Virus record (IMG/VR): IMGVR_UViG_3300020109_000011
Span: 22,484 to 86,483 of that record
From: a virus
Strand: one strand, 5' to 3'
DNA: 64,000 nt
A program made the translations under genes and the position numbers. A model generated the notes under the pieces. That model searched no databases. It was not told the DNA's origin and saw only the letters and a list, made by a program, of their open reading frames with translations. This document shows, in pieces, positions 18,557 to 26,153 of the stretch (position 1 is the stretch's first letter; the number at the start of each line of letters is the position of its first letter).

Positions 18557-19073
18557 GGTCGGCCTGCGCCAGGTCCGGGACGGTGCGCGCGTGCTGCGCT
18601 TCCACGCCCGGGTCCTCGGTGCAGGCACCTCCCAGCGCGGGTCGGTGCCCCGCTGGTCGGAGCTCGTGGTCTACCAGCTGACCGACGGGACCTACCTGAT
18701 CTCGAAGATCGGGCGCTCCACCGTGGCCCACCGGCCGGACTGCCTGCGTGTCAACCACCGGATGGTCACCTGGGGGTCGGCCCAGTCCTCGGACGAGTTC
18801 ATCGGCCCCCGGAGCCCCTGCCCTGACTGCTGCCCCGACGTGGAGCACATGGCGGTCAGCACGCGGCTGGAGATCGACCGCTACCGGGCCATCGCCGCCC
18901 CGACAGCAGAGAGGGTCGCCCAGTCCCTCACCGGGGACCGGGCGACCCTCCTGATGCCTCAGCTGGTCAGCACCGTGCTCGCGCAGTGCGCTCAGGCGGA
19001 CCCGTGCTTCGCCAGGTACGCGGACGCGGCCATCGAGCCGAACCCCTTGGAGAAGACCACCCGCACCGGGTAG
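18549..19073 (+). CDS. Hypothetical protein with Cys cluster
   Basis: 174 residues, GTG start overlapping the upstream stop. The N-terminal half is beta-rich (WSELVVYQLTDGTYLISKIG); then HRPDC and CPDCCPDVEH suggest a metal site; the C-terminal half is helical with AQCAQADPCFARY. The last 82 bp overlap the end of the leftward gene 18992-19375 tail to tail. Family unknown. Confidence 0.55.
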   Translation: MGEVGLRQVRDGARVLRFHARVLGAGTSQRGSVPRWSELVVYQLTDGTYLISKIGRSTVAHRPDCLRVNHRMVTWGSAQSSDEFIGPRSPCPDCCPDVEHMAVSTRLEIDRYRAIAAPTAERVAQSLTGDRATLLMPQLVSTVLAQCAQADPCFARYADAAIEPNPLEKTTRTG

Positions 19074-19375
19074 CCCGACCGGCCCGCGTGGTTGAAGACC
19101 TCGCGCACGGCCTCGGGCATGAGGTGCCCGGCCCGCTGGACGACCGTCCGCACCTCGGTGGGCTGGAGCAGGCCGCCCTGGTCCAGGACCGTGCACGCGG
19201 CGTCGCTGCTGGAGCTCCCAGGGGCCGCGCAGACGGCCTGGACCATGCTGGCCATGTCCGAGACGCTGACGCCGGTCCAGGGGGCGTTCTCCGGCGCCCA
19301 CAGCGTCCAGGCCGAGAAGTCGGCCGCCTTGCGCGTCTGGCTCTCCGGGTGGTCGGAGTAGATCTCGTAGCCCAT
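18992..19375 (-). CDS. Hypothetical protein
   Basis: 127 residues. ATG at 19375 chosen because GAGAGGAGG lies just upstream. MGYEIYSDHPESQTRKAADF start, helical middle, then a GYPVRVVFSKGFGSM strand pair. No family recognised. It is the last gene of the long leftward arm and overlaps the convergent gene 18549-19073. Confidence 0.6.
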   Translation of the reverse strand: MGYEIYSDHPESQTRKAADFSAWTLWAPENAPWTGVSVSDMASMVQAVCAAPGSSSSDAACTVLDQGGLLQPTEVRTVVQRAGHLMPEAVREVFNHAGRSGYPVRVVFSKGFGSMAASAYLAKHGSA

Positions 19376-19451
19376 GACGGCCTCCTCTCTGTGTGGTGAC
19401 ACAGTTGATAACGGCAAGAATAGTCCTCGACCTTAGCCGAGGGTTGGGAGT

Positions 19452-19766
19452 TCACCCCTCCAGGTGAGGCCTCAACCTCTGGTAGAGCCCGTCGGTCGCG
19501 GCTACGAGCAGCAGCCCGATGCGGTCCATCGTGCGCTGGCCCAGGCTGCCGTGGTTCCCGGCCGCGCGCTCGGCCTCGATGTCGCGCCGGATCTTGCGGC
19601 CCCAGTAGTGCCAGGACCACAGCATCAGCCGGATCTCCTCGCGCCGGTCCCGGCGGCAGGGCCCGTCGCTGGACCGGTAGACGGTCCCGTAGTCGTGGTA
19701 CCCGCCGACGACCGGCGGCGGTGCCTCCAGCCCCATCAGCTGCCAGGCCGGGGTCTTCTTCGCCAT
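19452..19766 (-). CDS. Hypothetical basic protein
   Basis: 104 residues, ATG after AAGGAGA. Two parts: a short Pro-rich N-terminus and a helical basic region LMLWSWHYWGRKIRRDIEAE. It lies downstream of a strong terminator, so it probably has its own promoter or is reached by read-through. Function unknown. Confidence 0.6.
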   Translation of the reverse strand: MAKKTPAWQLMGLEAPPPVVGGYHDYGTVYRSSDGPCRRDRREEIRLMLWSWHYWGRKIRRDIEAERAAGNHGSLGQRTMDRIGLLLVAATDGLYQRLRPHLEG

Positions 19767-19797
19767 GCGGGGAGTCTCCTTCGTGGGCGTGACGAAA

Positions 19798-19821
19798 GGG
19801 CCCCCGGTGTCCCGGGGGCCC
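19798..19821 (-). terminator. Rho-independent-type hairpin
   Basis: GGGCCCCCGG (19798-19807) pairs with CCGGGGGCCC (19812-19821) around a 4-base loop, 13 bp past the stop of the DUF6011 gene (19835), on the leftward strand. Confidence 0.8.
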
Positions 19822-19834
19822 CTCCGCGAGTGGA

Positions 19835-20521
19835 TCAGGACCAGTAGGTCTTGCAGACCGGCCCGATGCCGTCCGCGACGCTCTGCGGGTCGGTCAGCGT
19901 GGCGCCGCACCGGATGCAGAAGCCCATCACGTGACCCTGGGTCGCGGCCTGGGTCATGCTCATCGGCTTCGCGCCCGCCTGGACGGCCTCGGCCAGCACC
20001 TTGGGGACCGTGACGGTCTTGGTCACCGGGGCGGTGATGTAGCTCTTGCCCGCGTAGGGGGTCCAGGTGCCGGTGACCTTCGGGGCGGTCTTGAACTCGG
20101 CGTAGGGGGCGCTGTGCTTCTTCCAGCTGCCCTTGACGGCCCCGGTGTAGCTGGTGACCTTGGTCAGCTGGCGCAGGACCGGGAAGGCGTCCTTGCCGGT
20201 CACGTCCCAGTAGAAGACCTTTCCGTCGATCAGGTAGTAGCCGAACTCGGGGAGCTCGGTCAGGGCCATGACCTCGGCGGCCGAGGGCAGGACCGGCGAG
20301 GCCGGGGCCGCGAAGGTCTGGTGCTTCTTCTTCGGGGCCTTCAGCGCCTCATCGATCAGGCCGCTGGCGGCGCCCTTGGCCAGGAAGCCGATCTTGGTCG
20401 AGAAGCGGAACTTCTCGGCTACGGCCGGGCACTCGCGGTCCTTGACCAGGCTGGTCAGGAAGGCGATCTGCTTGTCGGTGGCCGGGGCGGCCGGGTCCTT
20501 GATGGTGATCGTCTGCGTCAT
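19835..20521 (-). CDS. DUF6011-type zinc-binding protein, leaderless
   Basis: 228 residues beginning MTQTITIKDPAAPATDKQIA. The N-terminal 70 residues are helical (FLTSLVKDRECPAVAEKF). The C-terminus GFCIRCGATLTDPQSVADG, then GIGPVCKTYW, matches the DUF6011 zinc motif (C-x2-CG, S..GIGP.C). The CATACT -10 is six bases from the ATG and there is no ribosome-binding site, so the message is predicted leaderless. Role unknown; DUF6011 proteins are frequent in actinophages. Confidence 0.75.
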   Translation of the reverse strand: MTQTITIKDPAAPATDKQIAFLTSLVKDRECPAVAEKFRFSTKIGFLAKGAASGLIDEALKAPKKKHQTFAAPASPVLPSAAEVMALTELPEFGYYLIDGKVFYWDVTGKDAFPVLRQLTKVTSYTGAVKGSWKKHSAPYAEFKTAPKVTGTWTPYAGKSYITAPVTKTVTVPKVLAEAVQAGAKPMSMTQAATQGHVMGFCIRCGATLTDPQSVADGIGPVCKTYWS

Positions 20522-20527
20522 GGGAGA

Positions 20528-20557
20528 AGTATGCGCCTCGGGTGTCAACATTGTCAA
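20528..20557 (-). promoter_or_regulatory. Leaderless early promoter with tandem TTGACA boxes
   Basis: Minus-strand TTGACA (20552-20557) serves as -35, a second TTGACA (20543-20548) lies in the 18-bp spacer, CATACT (20528-20533) is the -10, and the ATG starts six bases later at 20521. Confidence 0.8.
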
Positions 20558-20588
20558 CACACTTTCTCGGCGTGTCCCCGGAACGGGT

Positions 20589-20624
20589 GAGGCCCCGTCC
20601 CCGGGGAAGCGGGAACGGGGCCTC
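20589..20624 (-). terminator. Rho-independent-type hairpin
   Basis: GAGGCCCCGT (20589-20598) and ACGGGGCCTC (20615-20624) form a 10-bp stem that continues into CCC/GGG. It lies between the stop at 20643 and the next leaderless promoter. Confidence 0.75.
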
Positions 20625-20642
20625 GGTGGGCGGTTACCCAGG

Positions 20643-20978
20643 TCAGTCGGTGCACTCGCGGCAGCCGCAGGGGTGCTCGCAGTCCCGGCAGCGCGTCTCG
20701 TCGTCGTGCCAGTCCTTCGTCATCGTGCAGTAGCAGCCGCGCTCGCCGCAGTCGCGGCACTCGACCTCGCCGTTCTCGGCGCCGCACTCGGTGCAGCAGA
20801 CTCCGAGCACGAAGTTCCGGGCGGCCTCCCAGCCGTCGCCGAACTCCTCGCGGGCGGCCTCGACGCTGGTCATGGCCACGAAGTGGAGCTTCACGAAGCG
20901 GTAGCCGGAGACGTTCCGGACGACGGTCATGGCGACCGTGGGGACGATGTCTGCGGGGGTGGAGAAGGTCTGCGTCAT
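20643..20978 (-). CDS. Cys-rich zinc-finger-like protein, leaderless
   Basis: 111 residues beginning MTQTFSTPADIVPTVAMTVV. The second half has about a dozen cysteines in C-x2-C spacings (CCTECG, CRDCGERGCYC, CRDCEHPCGC), consistent with two or three zinc-binding knuckles. CATACT lies six bases upstream of the ATG. Function unknown; nucleic-acid binding is a guess from the zinc motifs. Confidence 0.68.
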   Translation of the reverse strand: MTQTFSTPADIVPTVAMTVVRNVSGYRFVKLHFVAMTSVEAAREEFGDGWEAARNFVLGVCCTECGAENGEVECRDCGERGCYCTMTKDWHDDETRCRDCEHPCGCRECTD

Positions 20979-20984
20979 GGCACC

Positions 20985-21013
20985 AGTATGGGCACCGGTG
21001 TCAACAATGTCAA
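20985..21013 (-). promoter_or_regulatory. Leaderless early promoter with tandem TTGACA boxes
   Basis: TTGACA boxes at 21008-21013 and 20999-21004 (minus strand), 17 bp, CATACT at 20985-20990, six bases to the ATG at 20978. The -35 box contains the stop codon of the upstream gene 21010-21252. Confidence 0.8.
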
Positions 21014-21252
21014 CTAGCGATGCACTCCAGCGTGCCGCAGACCGGGCAGGGATCCCCCGAGCACCACATCTCGATGCCCAGCACGCAGACCCGGCAGAAG
21101 TCCTCCAGCGGCGGGGGCGGGTCGGGAAGCTGGAGGAGGTCGCGGGCGTCCTGGCCGCACCAGGTCCGGTCCAGGGTGTCGCACGCGACGTGGTGGAGCT
21201 CGTCGTCATCGGCGCCCGTGTCAACCGGGCTGGGCAGCACCTCGGTGGCCAT
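21010..21252 (-). CDS. Small zinc-binding protein
   Basis: 80 residues, ATG after GAGGATC. Acidic N-terminus with HHVACDTLDRTWCG, then FCRVCVLGIEMWC and CPVCGTLEC, giving two likely Cys4 sites. Its TGA stop is supplied by the TTGACA box of the next promoter. Confidence 0.65.
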   Translation of the reverse strand: MATEVLPSPVDTGADDDELHHVACDTLDRTWCGQDARDLLQLPDPPPPLEDFCRVCVLGIEMWCSGDPCPVCGTLECIAS

Positions 21253-21275
21253 GACCGATCCTCGCACCAGACGCC

Positions 21276-21308
21276 GCGAGCCCGCTCCGAGGGCTGGAGC
21301 GGGCTCGC
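21276..21308 (-). terminator. Rho-independent-type hairpin
   Basis: 13-bp perfect stem (21276-21288 with 21296-21308) between the membrane peptide gene and the zinc-protein gene. Confidence 0.8.
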
Positions 21309-21319
21309 GGGTCGTGCTC

Positions 21320-21433
21320 TCAGCGGGCGAAGTAGACCATCACGGCCACCATCGCGCCGACGACGATGACGGCCTCCGCGACCATCGCCACCGCGATCCG
21401 CCACGTCGGCCGGAACCGGATCTTCAGGGGCAT
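21320..21433 (-). CDS. Single-span membrane microprotein
   Basis: 37 residues. ATG follows GGGGAGGACGG. A basic N-terminus (MPLKIRFRPTWR) is followed by one hydrophobic helix (IAVAMVAEAVIVVGAMVAVM). Flanked on both sides by hairpins, so it is a monocistronic unit. Function unknown. Confidence 0.6.
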   Translation of the reverse strand: MPLKIRFRPTWRIAVAMVAEAVIVVGAMVAVMVYFAR

Positions 21434-21492
21434 GACTCCGTCCTCCCCGTGGTGCCTCGGGGCTGACAGCCCCCTCACAGGTGGGAACGGTA

Positions 21493-21529
21493 CGGACCGG
21501 GACCGACGTTCCACGCCGATCCCGGTCCG
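21493..21529 (-). terminator. Hairpin downstream of coiled-coil operon
   Basis: CGGACCGGGA (21493-21502) pairs with TCCCGGTCCG (21520-21529), loop 17 bases, about 75 bp past the stop at 21604. Confidence 0.6.
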
Positions 21530-21603
21530 TTGGAGAGGGATGTCGCAGGCCCCGATCCCGGGTGCCCCGTGCGCCCCTCCTGACGCAGCGAGTTGCCAGC
21601 CGG

Positions 21604-21987
21604 TCAGGCCCTGGCGGGCTCACCACTGGCAGGACTCGACAGCCGGGCCCGCATCTCCTCGGTCCACCTCCACGACGGCAGCAGGCCCATGACGGCGTGC
21701 ACGTCGCCCTCCACGACCTTGGCCGCCGCCTCCAGCGCGCAGGCCTCGGACTCCAGGGCGGCGCGCTGGGCGCGCAGGGCGTGGTTGGTCTCCTGGAGCG
21801 AGTAGCCCCCGGCGTACTCGGTCCGCCCGGCCGCGCAGGTGCGCAGCAGCGCGGCGAGCTCGGCCCGCTGGGTGGCCAGCGCCTGGGCGATCAGGTCCCG
21901 CTGGCGGGTCGGTGAGAGGTCCCCGCTGGACCACTCGATCACGACGGCCTCGGCGGCCTTCAGGTCAGCGGCGGTGGGCTCGGGCAT
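21604..21987 (-). CDS. Hypothetical helical protein
   Basis: 127 residues, start within the TGATG overlap with the coiled-coil gene. Almost entirely helical (RQRDLIAQALATQRAELAAL, later LRAQRAALESEACALEAAAK). Translationally coupled to the 532-residue gene upstream, so the two products may act together. No family recognised. Confidence 0.6.
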   Translation of the reverse strand: MPEPTAADLKAAEAVVIEWSSGDLSPTRQRDLIAQALATQRAELAALLRTCAAGRTEYAGGYSLQETNHALRAQRAALESEACALEAAAKVVEGDVHAVMGLLPSWRWTEEMRARLSSPASGEPARA

Positions 21988-23585
21988 CACTTCTCCAGGT
22001 CGTCGGCGAGGCGGTCCAGCATGTTGGCCACGGCGTCCCGGGTGAACAGCATGACGCTGTCGGCCCGGAAGGCCTTGGCCGAGCGGCGGATCTCGACGGC
22101 CGCGCGCGCCCGGCCGACGGTGTCCACCGTGATGTGGCGGATGTCGGAGATCTCGGCCTCCCCGAGGAAGACCCGCACCGGGCCGGTTGACACCAGGCCG
22201 CCGTCCTCCGGCACCGGGGTCTCCTCCAGGATGTGCACGAGCTCCTGGTAGACCGAGCTCTCTTCCCAGCCCGAGTCCCGCAGGCGGGTGACCAGGTCGC
22301 GCAGCTTGGTCCGGCCCTCCCGGAGCGTCCGGGTGCGGTCGGCGAGCACCTGCTGGAGGCGCTGGCACTGCTCGCGCTCGCGGTCCCGCTGGCGGCGCAG
22401 CACCTCCTCGCTGGCCTCGGCCTGGGTGTTCAGCCGGGCCAGCTGGGCGTTCTTCTCGTGGATCATGCGGGCCTGCTCGGAGTTGGCCGACTGGAAGGTG
22501 TCCCGCTGCTCCCGGAGCTCCCCGGCCTCGGTCAACTTCGCCATCAGCGCCTGCTGGGCACGATCACGCTCGTCCCGAGCATCGGCCAGGTCGGAGCGCA
22601 GCTGGTTGTTGATCTCCTCCAGGTCGTGCACCAGCGACTCGGCCTCCCCGACCGCCTGGGCCTGCTCCTGCATCGCGCGCTGGGCCTCGCGGGCCTGCGT
22701 CACGAGCTCGCGCACCTTGTCCTCGGACGCGCGCCCGGCCGCCAGGGCCGCGTCGCGCTCCTCCACGGCCTCCTGGTTGAGCAGGTCCAGGTAGCCCGGG
22801 ATGGCCGCCAGACCGCCGCGCCGCAGCCACTCCAGCAGCCGCTCGGCGGGGGCCTGGTAGGGCGCGCGCAGCGCGTACCGACCGGCCCGGCCCAAGCCGT
22901 CGTCGGCCGCCCAGTCGCGGTCGAAGTCCACCCCGGCCATCGCCGCGATGATCCGGTCCACCAGGATCCGGCGCTGGCCGTCGGCCTGGACCTCCTCCTC
23001 GGCCGCGTCCTCGGGGTCAGTGCTCGGGGCGGCGCTGTGCAGCGCGATGTGCTGGGCGTAGACCTCGCGCACGTCGATGTCGCTGGTGGCCAGCCCGTGG
23101 GCCTCGTTCAGGTGGTAGGCCAGCGTCCGGCGGTCGGCGTTGCTGTGCCAGTCGGCGACGCTGCCGTGGTTGTGGCGGACGGTCCGGGCCTGGGGCTCGG
23201 CCTCCTCCTGGGCCAGCTGTCGGGCGGCGGCGTCCCCGTGCGCGTGGGCGCGAGCGTGCAGGCCGTGCCAGCTGGAGGTCGTTCCGGTGTCGATCCCGTG
23301 GTCCTGACGCAGGTGCCCGGCGAGGACCGCGTCCGGCGTCGTGTCGTGCCAGCGGGCCAGGTCGCCGTGGCTGTGGTCGGGCAGGTCGGGCACGGAGGTC
23401 TCCTCGATCTCGGGAGCCTGGTGGCTCTCCAGGTGAGCCTGGTGAAGGCGGCCGAGGTCCCAGGACATCGGGATGGTCATCTCGTGGACATCGCGCAGGT
23501 GCCGCCGCATCCGGTCGGCGCCCCAGCGGTAGAGGTGGTCCCCGCCGCTGGCGCTCTCGCTCTCATCGTGGACGTGCTGGCGCAT
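21987..23585 (-). CDS. His-rich triple-repeat protein with long coiled coil
   Basis: 532 residues, TGATG-coupled to the MTQT gene upstream. Residues 1-170 hold three units of about 65 residues sharing an HLxxxH core (H29-H34, H91-H96, H158-H163), each followed by a (W/L)xxLHxxH stretch, which could bind metal. Residues about 215-440 are a continuous coiled coil (ASEDKVRELVTQAREAQRAM and onward). The C-terminus has a short alpha/beta segment (VRVFLGEAEISDIRHITVD). No known family. Possibly a scaffold or DNA-organising protein; inference only. Confidence 0.6.
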   Translation of the reverse strand: MRQHVHDESESASGGDHLYRWGADRMRRHLRDVHEMTIPMSWDLGRLHQAHLESHQAPEIEETSVPDLPDHSHGDLARWHDTTPDAVLAGHLRQDHGIDTGTTSSWHGLHARAHAHGDAAARQLAQEEAEPQARTVRHNHGSVADWHSNADRRTLAYHLNEAHGLATSDIDVREVYAQHIALHSAAPSTDPEDAAEEEVQADGQRRILVDRIIAAMAGVDFDRDWAADDGLGRAGRYALRAPYQAPAERLLEWLRRGGLAAIPGYLDLLNQEAVEERDAALAAGRASEDKVRELVTQAREAQRAMQEQAQAVGEAESLVHDLEEINNQLRSDLADARDERDRAQQALMAKLTEAGELREQRDTFQSANSEQARMIHEKNAQLARLNTQAEASEEVLRRQRDREREQCQRLQQVLADRTRTLREGRTKLRDLVTRLRDSGWEESSVYQELVHILEETPVPEDGGLVSTGPVRVFLGEAEISDIRHITVDTVGRARAAVEIRRSAKAFRADSVMLFTRDAVANMLDRLADDLEK

Positions 23586-23878
23586 CAGGCGCTCACCCGG
23601 GTGTCAACCGCGAGGTCCAGCGCTGCCCCGTGGGCCGCCATGACCTTGGCCAGCCAGCCGCGCCGGTCGCAGGGGTCCTCGGGCAGCCGGAGCTCGGCGA
23701 TCCAGGGGTGCTGGCGGACGATCTCGGCGCGCAGCTGGGACTGGACCACGGGCAGATTCTCGGGGGTCGCCGGGGACCCCAGGAGGTCGTGCATCAGCTG
23801 GAAGGCGCTGGTCAGCCCGGACAGCGGGATCCCGGTGGCCACGGTGAGCACCGTGGGCGTGTAGTAGGTCTGCGTCAT
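23585..23878 (-). CDS. Leaderless MTQT-class protein
   Basis: 97 residues beginning MTQTYYTPTVLTVATGIPLS, mostly helical after residue 25, ending VDTRVSA where the Val-Asp-Thr comes from an embedded GGTTGACAC site (23601). First gene of the operon leading into the His-rich coiled-coil gene. CATACT is seven bases from the ATG. Function unknown. Confidence 0.65.
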   Translation of the reverse strand: MTQTYYTPTVLTVATGIPLSGLTSAFQLMHDLLGSPATPENLPVVQSQLRAEIVRQHPWIAELRLPEDPCDRRGWLAKVMAAHGAALDLAVDTRVSA

Positions 23879-23885
23879 GGCGCCG

Positions 23886-23904
23886 AGTATGGCACCTTTG
23901 TCAA
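23886..23904 (-). promoter_or_regulatory. Leaderless promoter with single TTGACA box
   Basis: TTGACA (23899-23904) lies 7 bp upstream of CATACT (23886-23891) on the minus strand. No second TTGACA is found at the usual -35 position, so this is a weaker or differently controlled member of the family. Confidence 0.6.
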
Positions 23905-24075
23905 CTAGACACCGGGAGGCCTGCCCTGTGGCCAGGGGCGCGCCGGGGCGCCCTGGAGGTCGCAGTCCGGGCAGACCCAGACGGCCGCAGTGCCGGGCAG
24001 GCTCAGGCCGCCCAGGCCGCCCTTCGGGACCCTGACCTTCGTCCGGTTGCAGCAGGTGCAGTCCGCGAGAGCCAC
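23905..24075 (-). CDS. Zinc-ribbon microprotein
   Basis: 56 residues read from a GTG at 24075, with CTCC near residue 7 and CPDC near residue 37, a clean Cys4 zinc ribbon. Ends at a TAG (23905-23907) next to the promoter box of the following gene. It begins 4 bases after the stop of gene 24080-25084, suggesting coupling. No clear ribosome-binding site. The Cys spacing is the main support for this frame. Confidence 0.5.
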   Translation of the reverse strand: MALADCTCCNRTKVRVPKGGLGGLSLPGTAAVWVCPDCDLQGAPARPWPQGRPPGV

Positions 24076-24079
24076 ATGA

Positions 24080-25084
24080 TCAGGATTGCAGCAGGGCCCG
24101 CTTGTGCTCGGCCGAGGTGGCCGGACGCAGCCAGCCGCCGGACTCGCAGCCCACCGGGTCGGCGGTGTGCCGCTCCCAGTGCACCTCGCAGCACGAGCAC
24201 CACCAGCCGTAGAGCGCCCGGTGCGCGGCGGACTCCGGGCCCACCGTGATGACCCAGCCGCCCTTCAGCGCGAACTCCCAGACCGCGCCGTCCGGCCCGA
24301 CGTGCTGGGTCCCGTCGGCTGGCCAGTGGCTGGTTGACACCGGCTTCGGCATGACCACGACCGGCTGGGCCTTCCCGAGCACGTCGAAGACCAGGGGCTT
24401 GTAAGAGGCCGAGACGTGCGGGAACAGGTCCCCGTCCCCCTCCAGGTGCTCGGGCTCGGGCTCGAAGCCGGTCACGGTCCCCAGCGGGGCCCAGTAGCCG
24501 GAGTCCTCCAGGTGGTCCAGCGGCGCGATGAAGCCCCCGCTGGCCACGATGGGCGCCTTCTTCGGCGAGGTGGTCACGGAGACCTCCGTCGGGCTCAGGT
24601 GCTGGATGGTGCCGTCGCTCATCTTCGCCACGAAGGTGGTCCCGTAGACCGCCAGATCGACCCCCACGGCCTCGATCACGGGCTGGTCCACCACCGGGTC
24701 GGCCACGAGCGACAGCGGGATGTCGAAGGCCTTGGCCACCTGCTCGGCGGTGATCTGCTGGCCGTGCTTGTGCTGGACCAGCAGCTTCCCGGGCTGGTTG
24801 GCCAGGTACTTGGCCTGCGCCTGGGCCACGGCCGCCGAGAAGCAGGCGTCGCCGGACCCGGGGTCCACCTTGCCGACGGGCTTCTGCCATTCGTGGTGCC
24901 AGGCGGGCTGGAGCGTGAAGTCGGCCTGCTCCAGGGCCTTCTTGAAGCCCTCGAAGGCTGGGGTGACCGCTTCGGCGAAGCCCCGGGCGATCTGGTCCAC
25001 CGTCTTGCCGATGACCGTGAACACCTCGGTGATCTGGGCCGTGTCGGCCTTCACGTAGGCCTGGAGCTCGGCGTTCTCAGGCAT
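24080..25084 (-). CDS. Hypothetical protein with C-terminal Cys motif
   Basis: 334 residues. N-terminal 55 residues form an amphipathic helix pair (AQITEVFTVIGKTVDQIARG). The middle is alpha/beta with GVDLAVYGTTFVAKMSDGTI, and the C-terminus has WWCSCCEVHWERH and VGCESGGW, a possible zinc site. One GGTTGACAC copy (24332) lies inside. It overlaps the upstream gene by 8 bp. No family recognised. Confidence 0.6.
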   Translation of the reverse strand: MPENAELQAYVKADTAQITEVFTVIGKTVDQIARGFAEAVTPAFEGFKKALEQADFTLQPAWHHEWQKPVGKVDPGSGDACFSAAVAQAQAKYLANQPGKLLVQHKHGQQITAEQVAKAFDIPLSLVADPVVDQPVIEAVGVDLAVYGTTFVAKMSDGTIQHLSPTEVSVTTSPKKAPIVASGGFIAPLDHLEDSGYWAPLGTVTGFEPEPEHLEGDGDLFPHVSASYKPLVFDVLGKAQPVVVMPKPVSTSHWPADGTQHVGPDGAVWEFALKGGWVITVGPESAAHRALYGWWCSCCEVHWERHTADPVGCESGGWLRPATSAEHKRALLQS

Positions 25085-25256
25085 CGGGGCACATCCTCGG
25101 CGGCTCGGCGGGCATCAGGGTCTGGAAGTCCTGGCAGACCGTGCAGCTGGTCAGCCGGTAGCTGGAGCTCTCGCCGCAGCTGCCGCAGGCCCGGGTCACG
25201 ATCACCCCGGGGTCCAGCCGGTGCATCCGGCAGCGCGTGTCAACCGCGTCGGGCAT
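25077..25256 (-). CDS. Zinc-ribbon microprotein
   Basis: 59 residues, ATG after GGGAGG. CGSCGESSSYRLTSCTVCQ is a typical C-x2-C, C-x2-C ribbon. Start overlaps the end of the preceding gene by 17 bp, and its end overlaps the next start. Function unknown. Confidence 0.6.
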   Translation of the reverse strand: MPDAVDTRCRMHRLDPGVIVTRACGSCGESSSYRLTSCTVCQDFQTLMPAEPPRMCPDA

Positions 25257-25476
25257 CGGCCGCCTCCCGCTCGTCCTGGTGGGCACGGTAGGCCTCCTGG
25301 TAGTCGCGCTCGAAGTCGTCGCGGGGCTCGGCGCCTGCGCGCAGCGCAGCACGGCGCTCGGGCAGCAGCCAGCGGGCCTGGGCGTGCACGCACGCGCACC
25401 AGGCGCGCGAGAAGCAATCGGCGTGCGCCCCGGCGGTGCAGAAGTCGCAGATCCAGGGGTCAGTCAGTCTGGGCAC
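25240..25476 (-). CDS. Small Cys-containing helical protein
   Basis: 78 residues from a GTG at 25476 that overlaps the preceding gene by 17 bp. CDFC, then HADCF and WCACVH near the N-terminus suggest a metal site; the second half is a charged helix (DDFERDYQEAYRAHQDERE). No strong ribosome-binding site, so expression is probably coupled. Confidence 0.55.
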   Translation of the reverse strand: MPRLTDPWICDFCTAGAHADCFSRAWCACVHAQARWLLPERRAALRAGAEPRDDFERDYQEAYRAHQDEREAADARRG

Positions 25477-25720
25477 GCACGTAGTCCAGGTAGTCCTCGC
25501 GGTGCTCGGGCTCGATGACCAGCCAGACCGCGATGCAGGGCGCCGTGGGGTGGCCGTAGCCCTCGCAGAGCATCGGGGCCCCGCCGTCCAGCGTGCCGCG
25601 CCGGGTGTCGGCCTGGCACTCCGGGACGCAGCAGGGGTCCCCGGGAGCGGGCGGGCGGCGCGGCTCGGGCGCGGGACCCTCGGCGAGGATCTGCGAGATG
25701 CGCTCGGTGGGGCCGATCAT
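25460..25720 (-). CDS. Small leaderless protein with Cys pairs
   Basis: 86 residues. The ATG at 25720 (MIGPTERISQILAEG) is chosen because CATACT ends six bases before it. CCVPECQAD, LCEGYG and a late HREDYLDYV segment. First gene of a four-gene coupled run of small metal-binding proteins. Confidence 0.6.
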   Translation of the reverse strand: MIGPTERISQILAEGPAPEPRRPPAPGDPCCVPECQADTRRGTLDGGAPMLCEGYGHPTAPCIAVWLVIEPEHREDYLDYVRAQTD

Positions 25721-25726
25721 GCAGCG

Positions 25727-25747
25727 AGTATGCATGGTCGGACTCAA
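25727..25747 (-). promoter_or_regulatory. Leaderless promoter with TTGAGT box
   Basis: TTGAGT (25742-25747, minus strand), 9 bp, CATACT (25727-25732), six bases to the ATG at 25720. The TTGAGT variant also occurs at the 18231 and 41559 promoters. Confidence 0.6.
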
Positions 25748-25761
25748 CAGAGCGAGCAGGT

Positions 25762-26031
25762 TCAGGCGGCGAGGTCCGCGAGCTCGCGCTGGGCGCGCTT
25801 GTGGCGGCGCCAGGCCCGTCGGCGCGCGGCGCCGGTCAGCAGGTGTTCGGAGGTCCAGCCGCACTCACAGAGCGCGTGGCCGTGGCCGCCGACGCCCTGG
25901 TCCCGGACGGTACCGAACTTGTCCACCCGGCGGACGCCCGCGTGCAGGTCGCAGGGCCACTTCTGGCACGTCTGGCCGGTGTGGGGCGCGCCTCGGCCCT
26001 GGAGCCGGTGGCCGGGGACGCGCAGGCGCAT
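25762..26031 (-). CDS. Small zinc-finger-like protein
   Basis: 89 residues, ATG in a TGATG overlap. CQKWPCDLH, then CECGWTSEHLLTGAARRRAW, followed by a basic helix. The CxCGW...H pattern is seen in many short actinophage proteins of unknown role. Confidence 0.6.
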   Translation of the reverse strand: MRLRVPGHRLQGRGAPHTGQTCQKWPCDLHAGVRRVDKFGTVRDQGVGGHGHALCECGWTSEHLLTGAARRRAWRRHKRAQRELADLAA

Positions 26032-26153
26032 CAGAGCAGCGGCTGACCGCTGGTGGGCTCCTGGGAGCGCGTGAAGACGACGGTGATCCCGCCGAGCAGA
26101 CCGAGCATCAGGAGCAGCATGGCGACAGTCCTACCCCACTGGCGCGGTTCCAT
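26031..26153 (-). CDS. Single-span membrane microprotein
   Basis: 40 residues, ATG after GAGGAGC. MEPRQWGRTVAMLLLMLGLL gives a basic start and one transmembrane helix, with a polar C-terminus. Overlaps the upstream gene by 23 bp. Function unknown. Confidence 0.55.
   Translation of the reverse strand: MEPRQWGRTVAMLLLMLGLLGGITVVFTRSQEPTSGQPLL

Larger units (their letters stand above)
775..18756. repeat. Dispersed GGTTGACAC sites, head and tail region
   Basis: Exact 9-mer starts: forward at 2319, 3960, 6634, 7833, 9560, 10264, 13548; reverse (GTGTCAACC) at 775, 12235, 15675, 15873, 18748. Those between genes (3960, 6634, 7833, 9560, 10264) all point forward. Inside genes they are read as Val-Asp-Thr, Val-Ser-Thr or Val-Asn. 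Confidence 0.85.
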
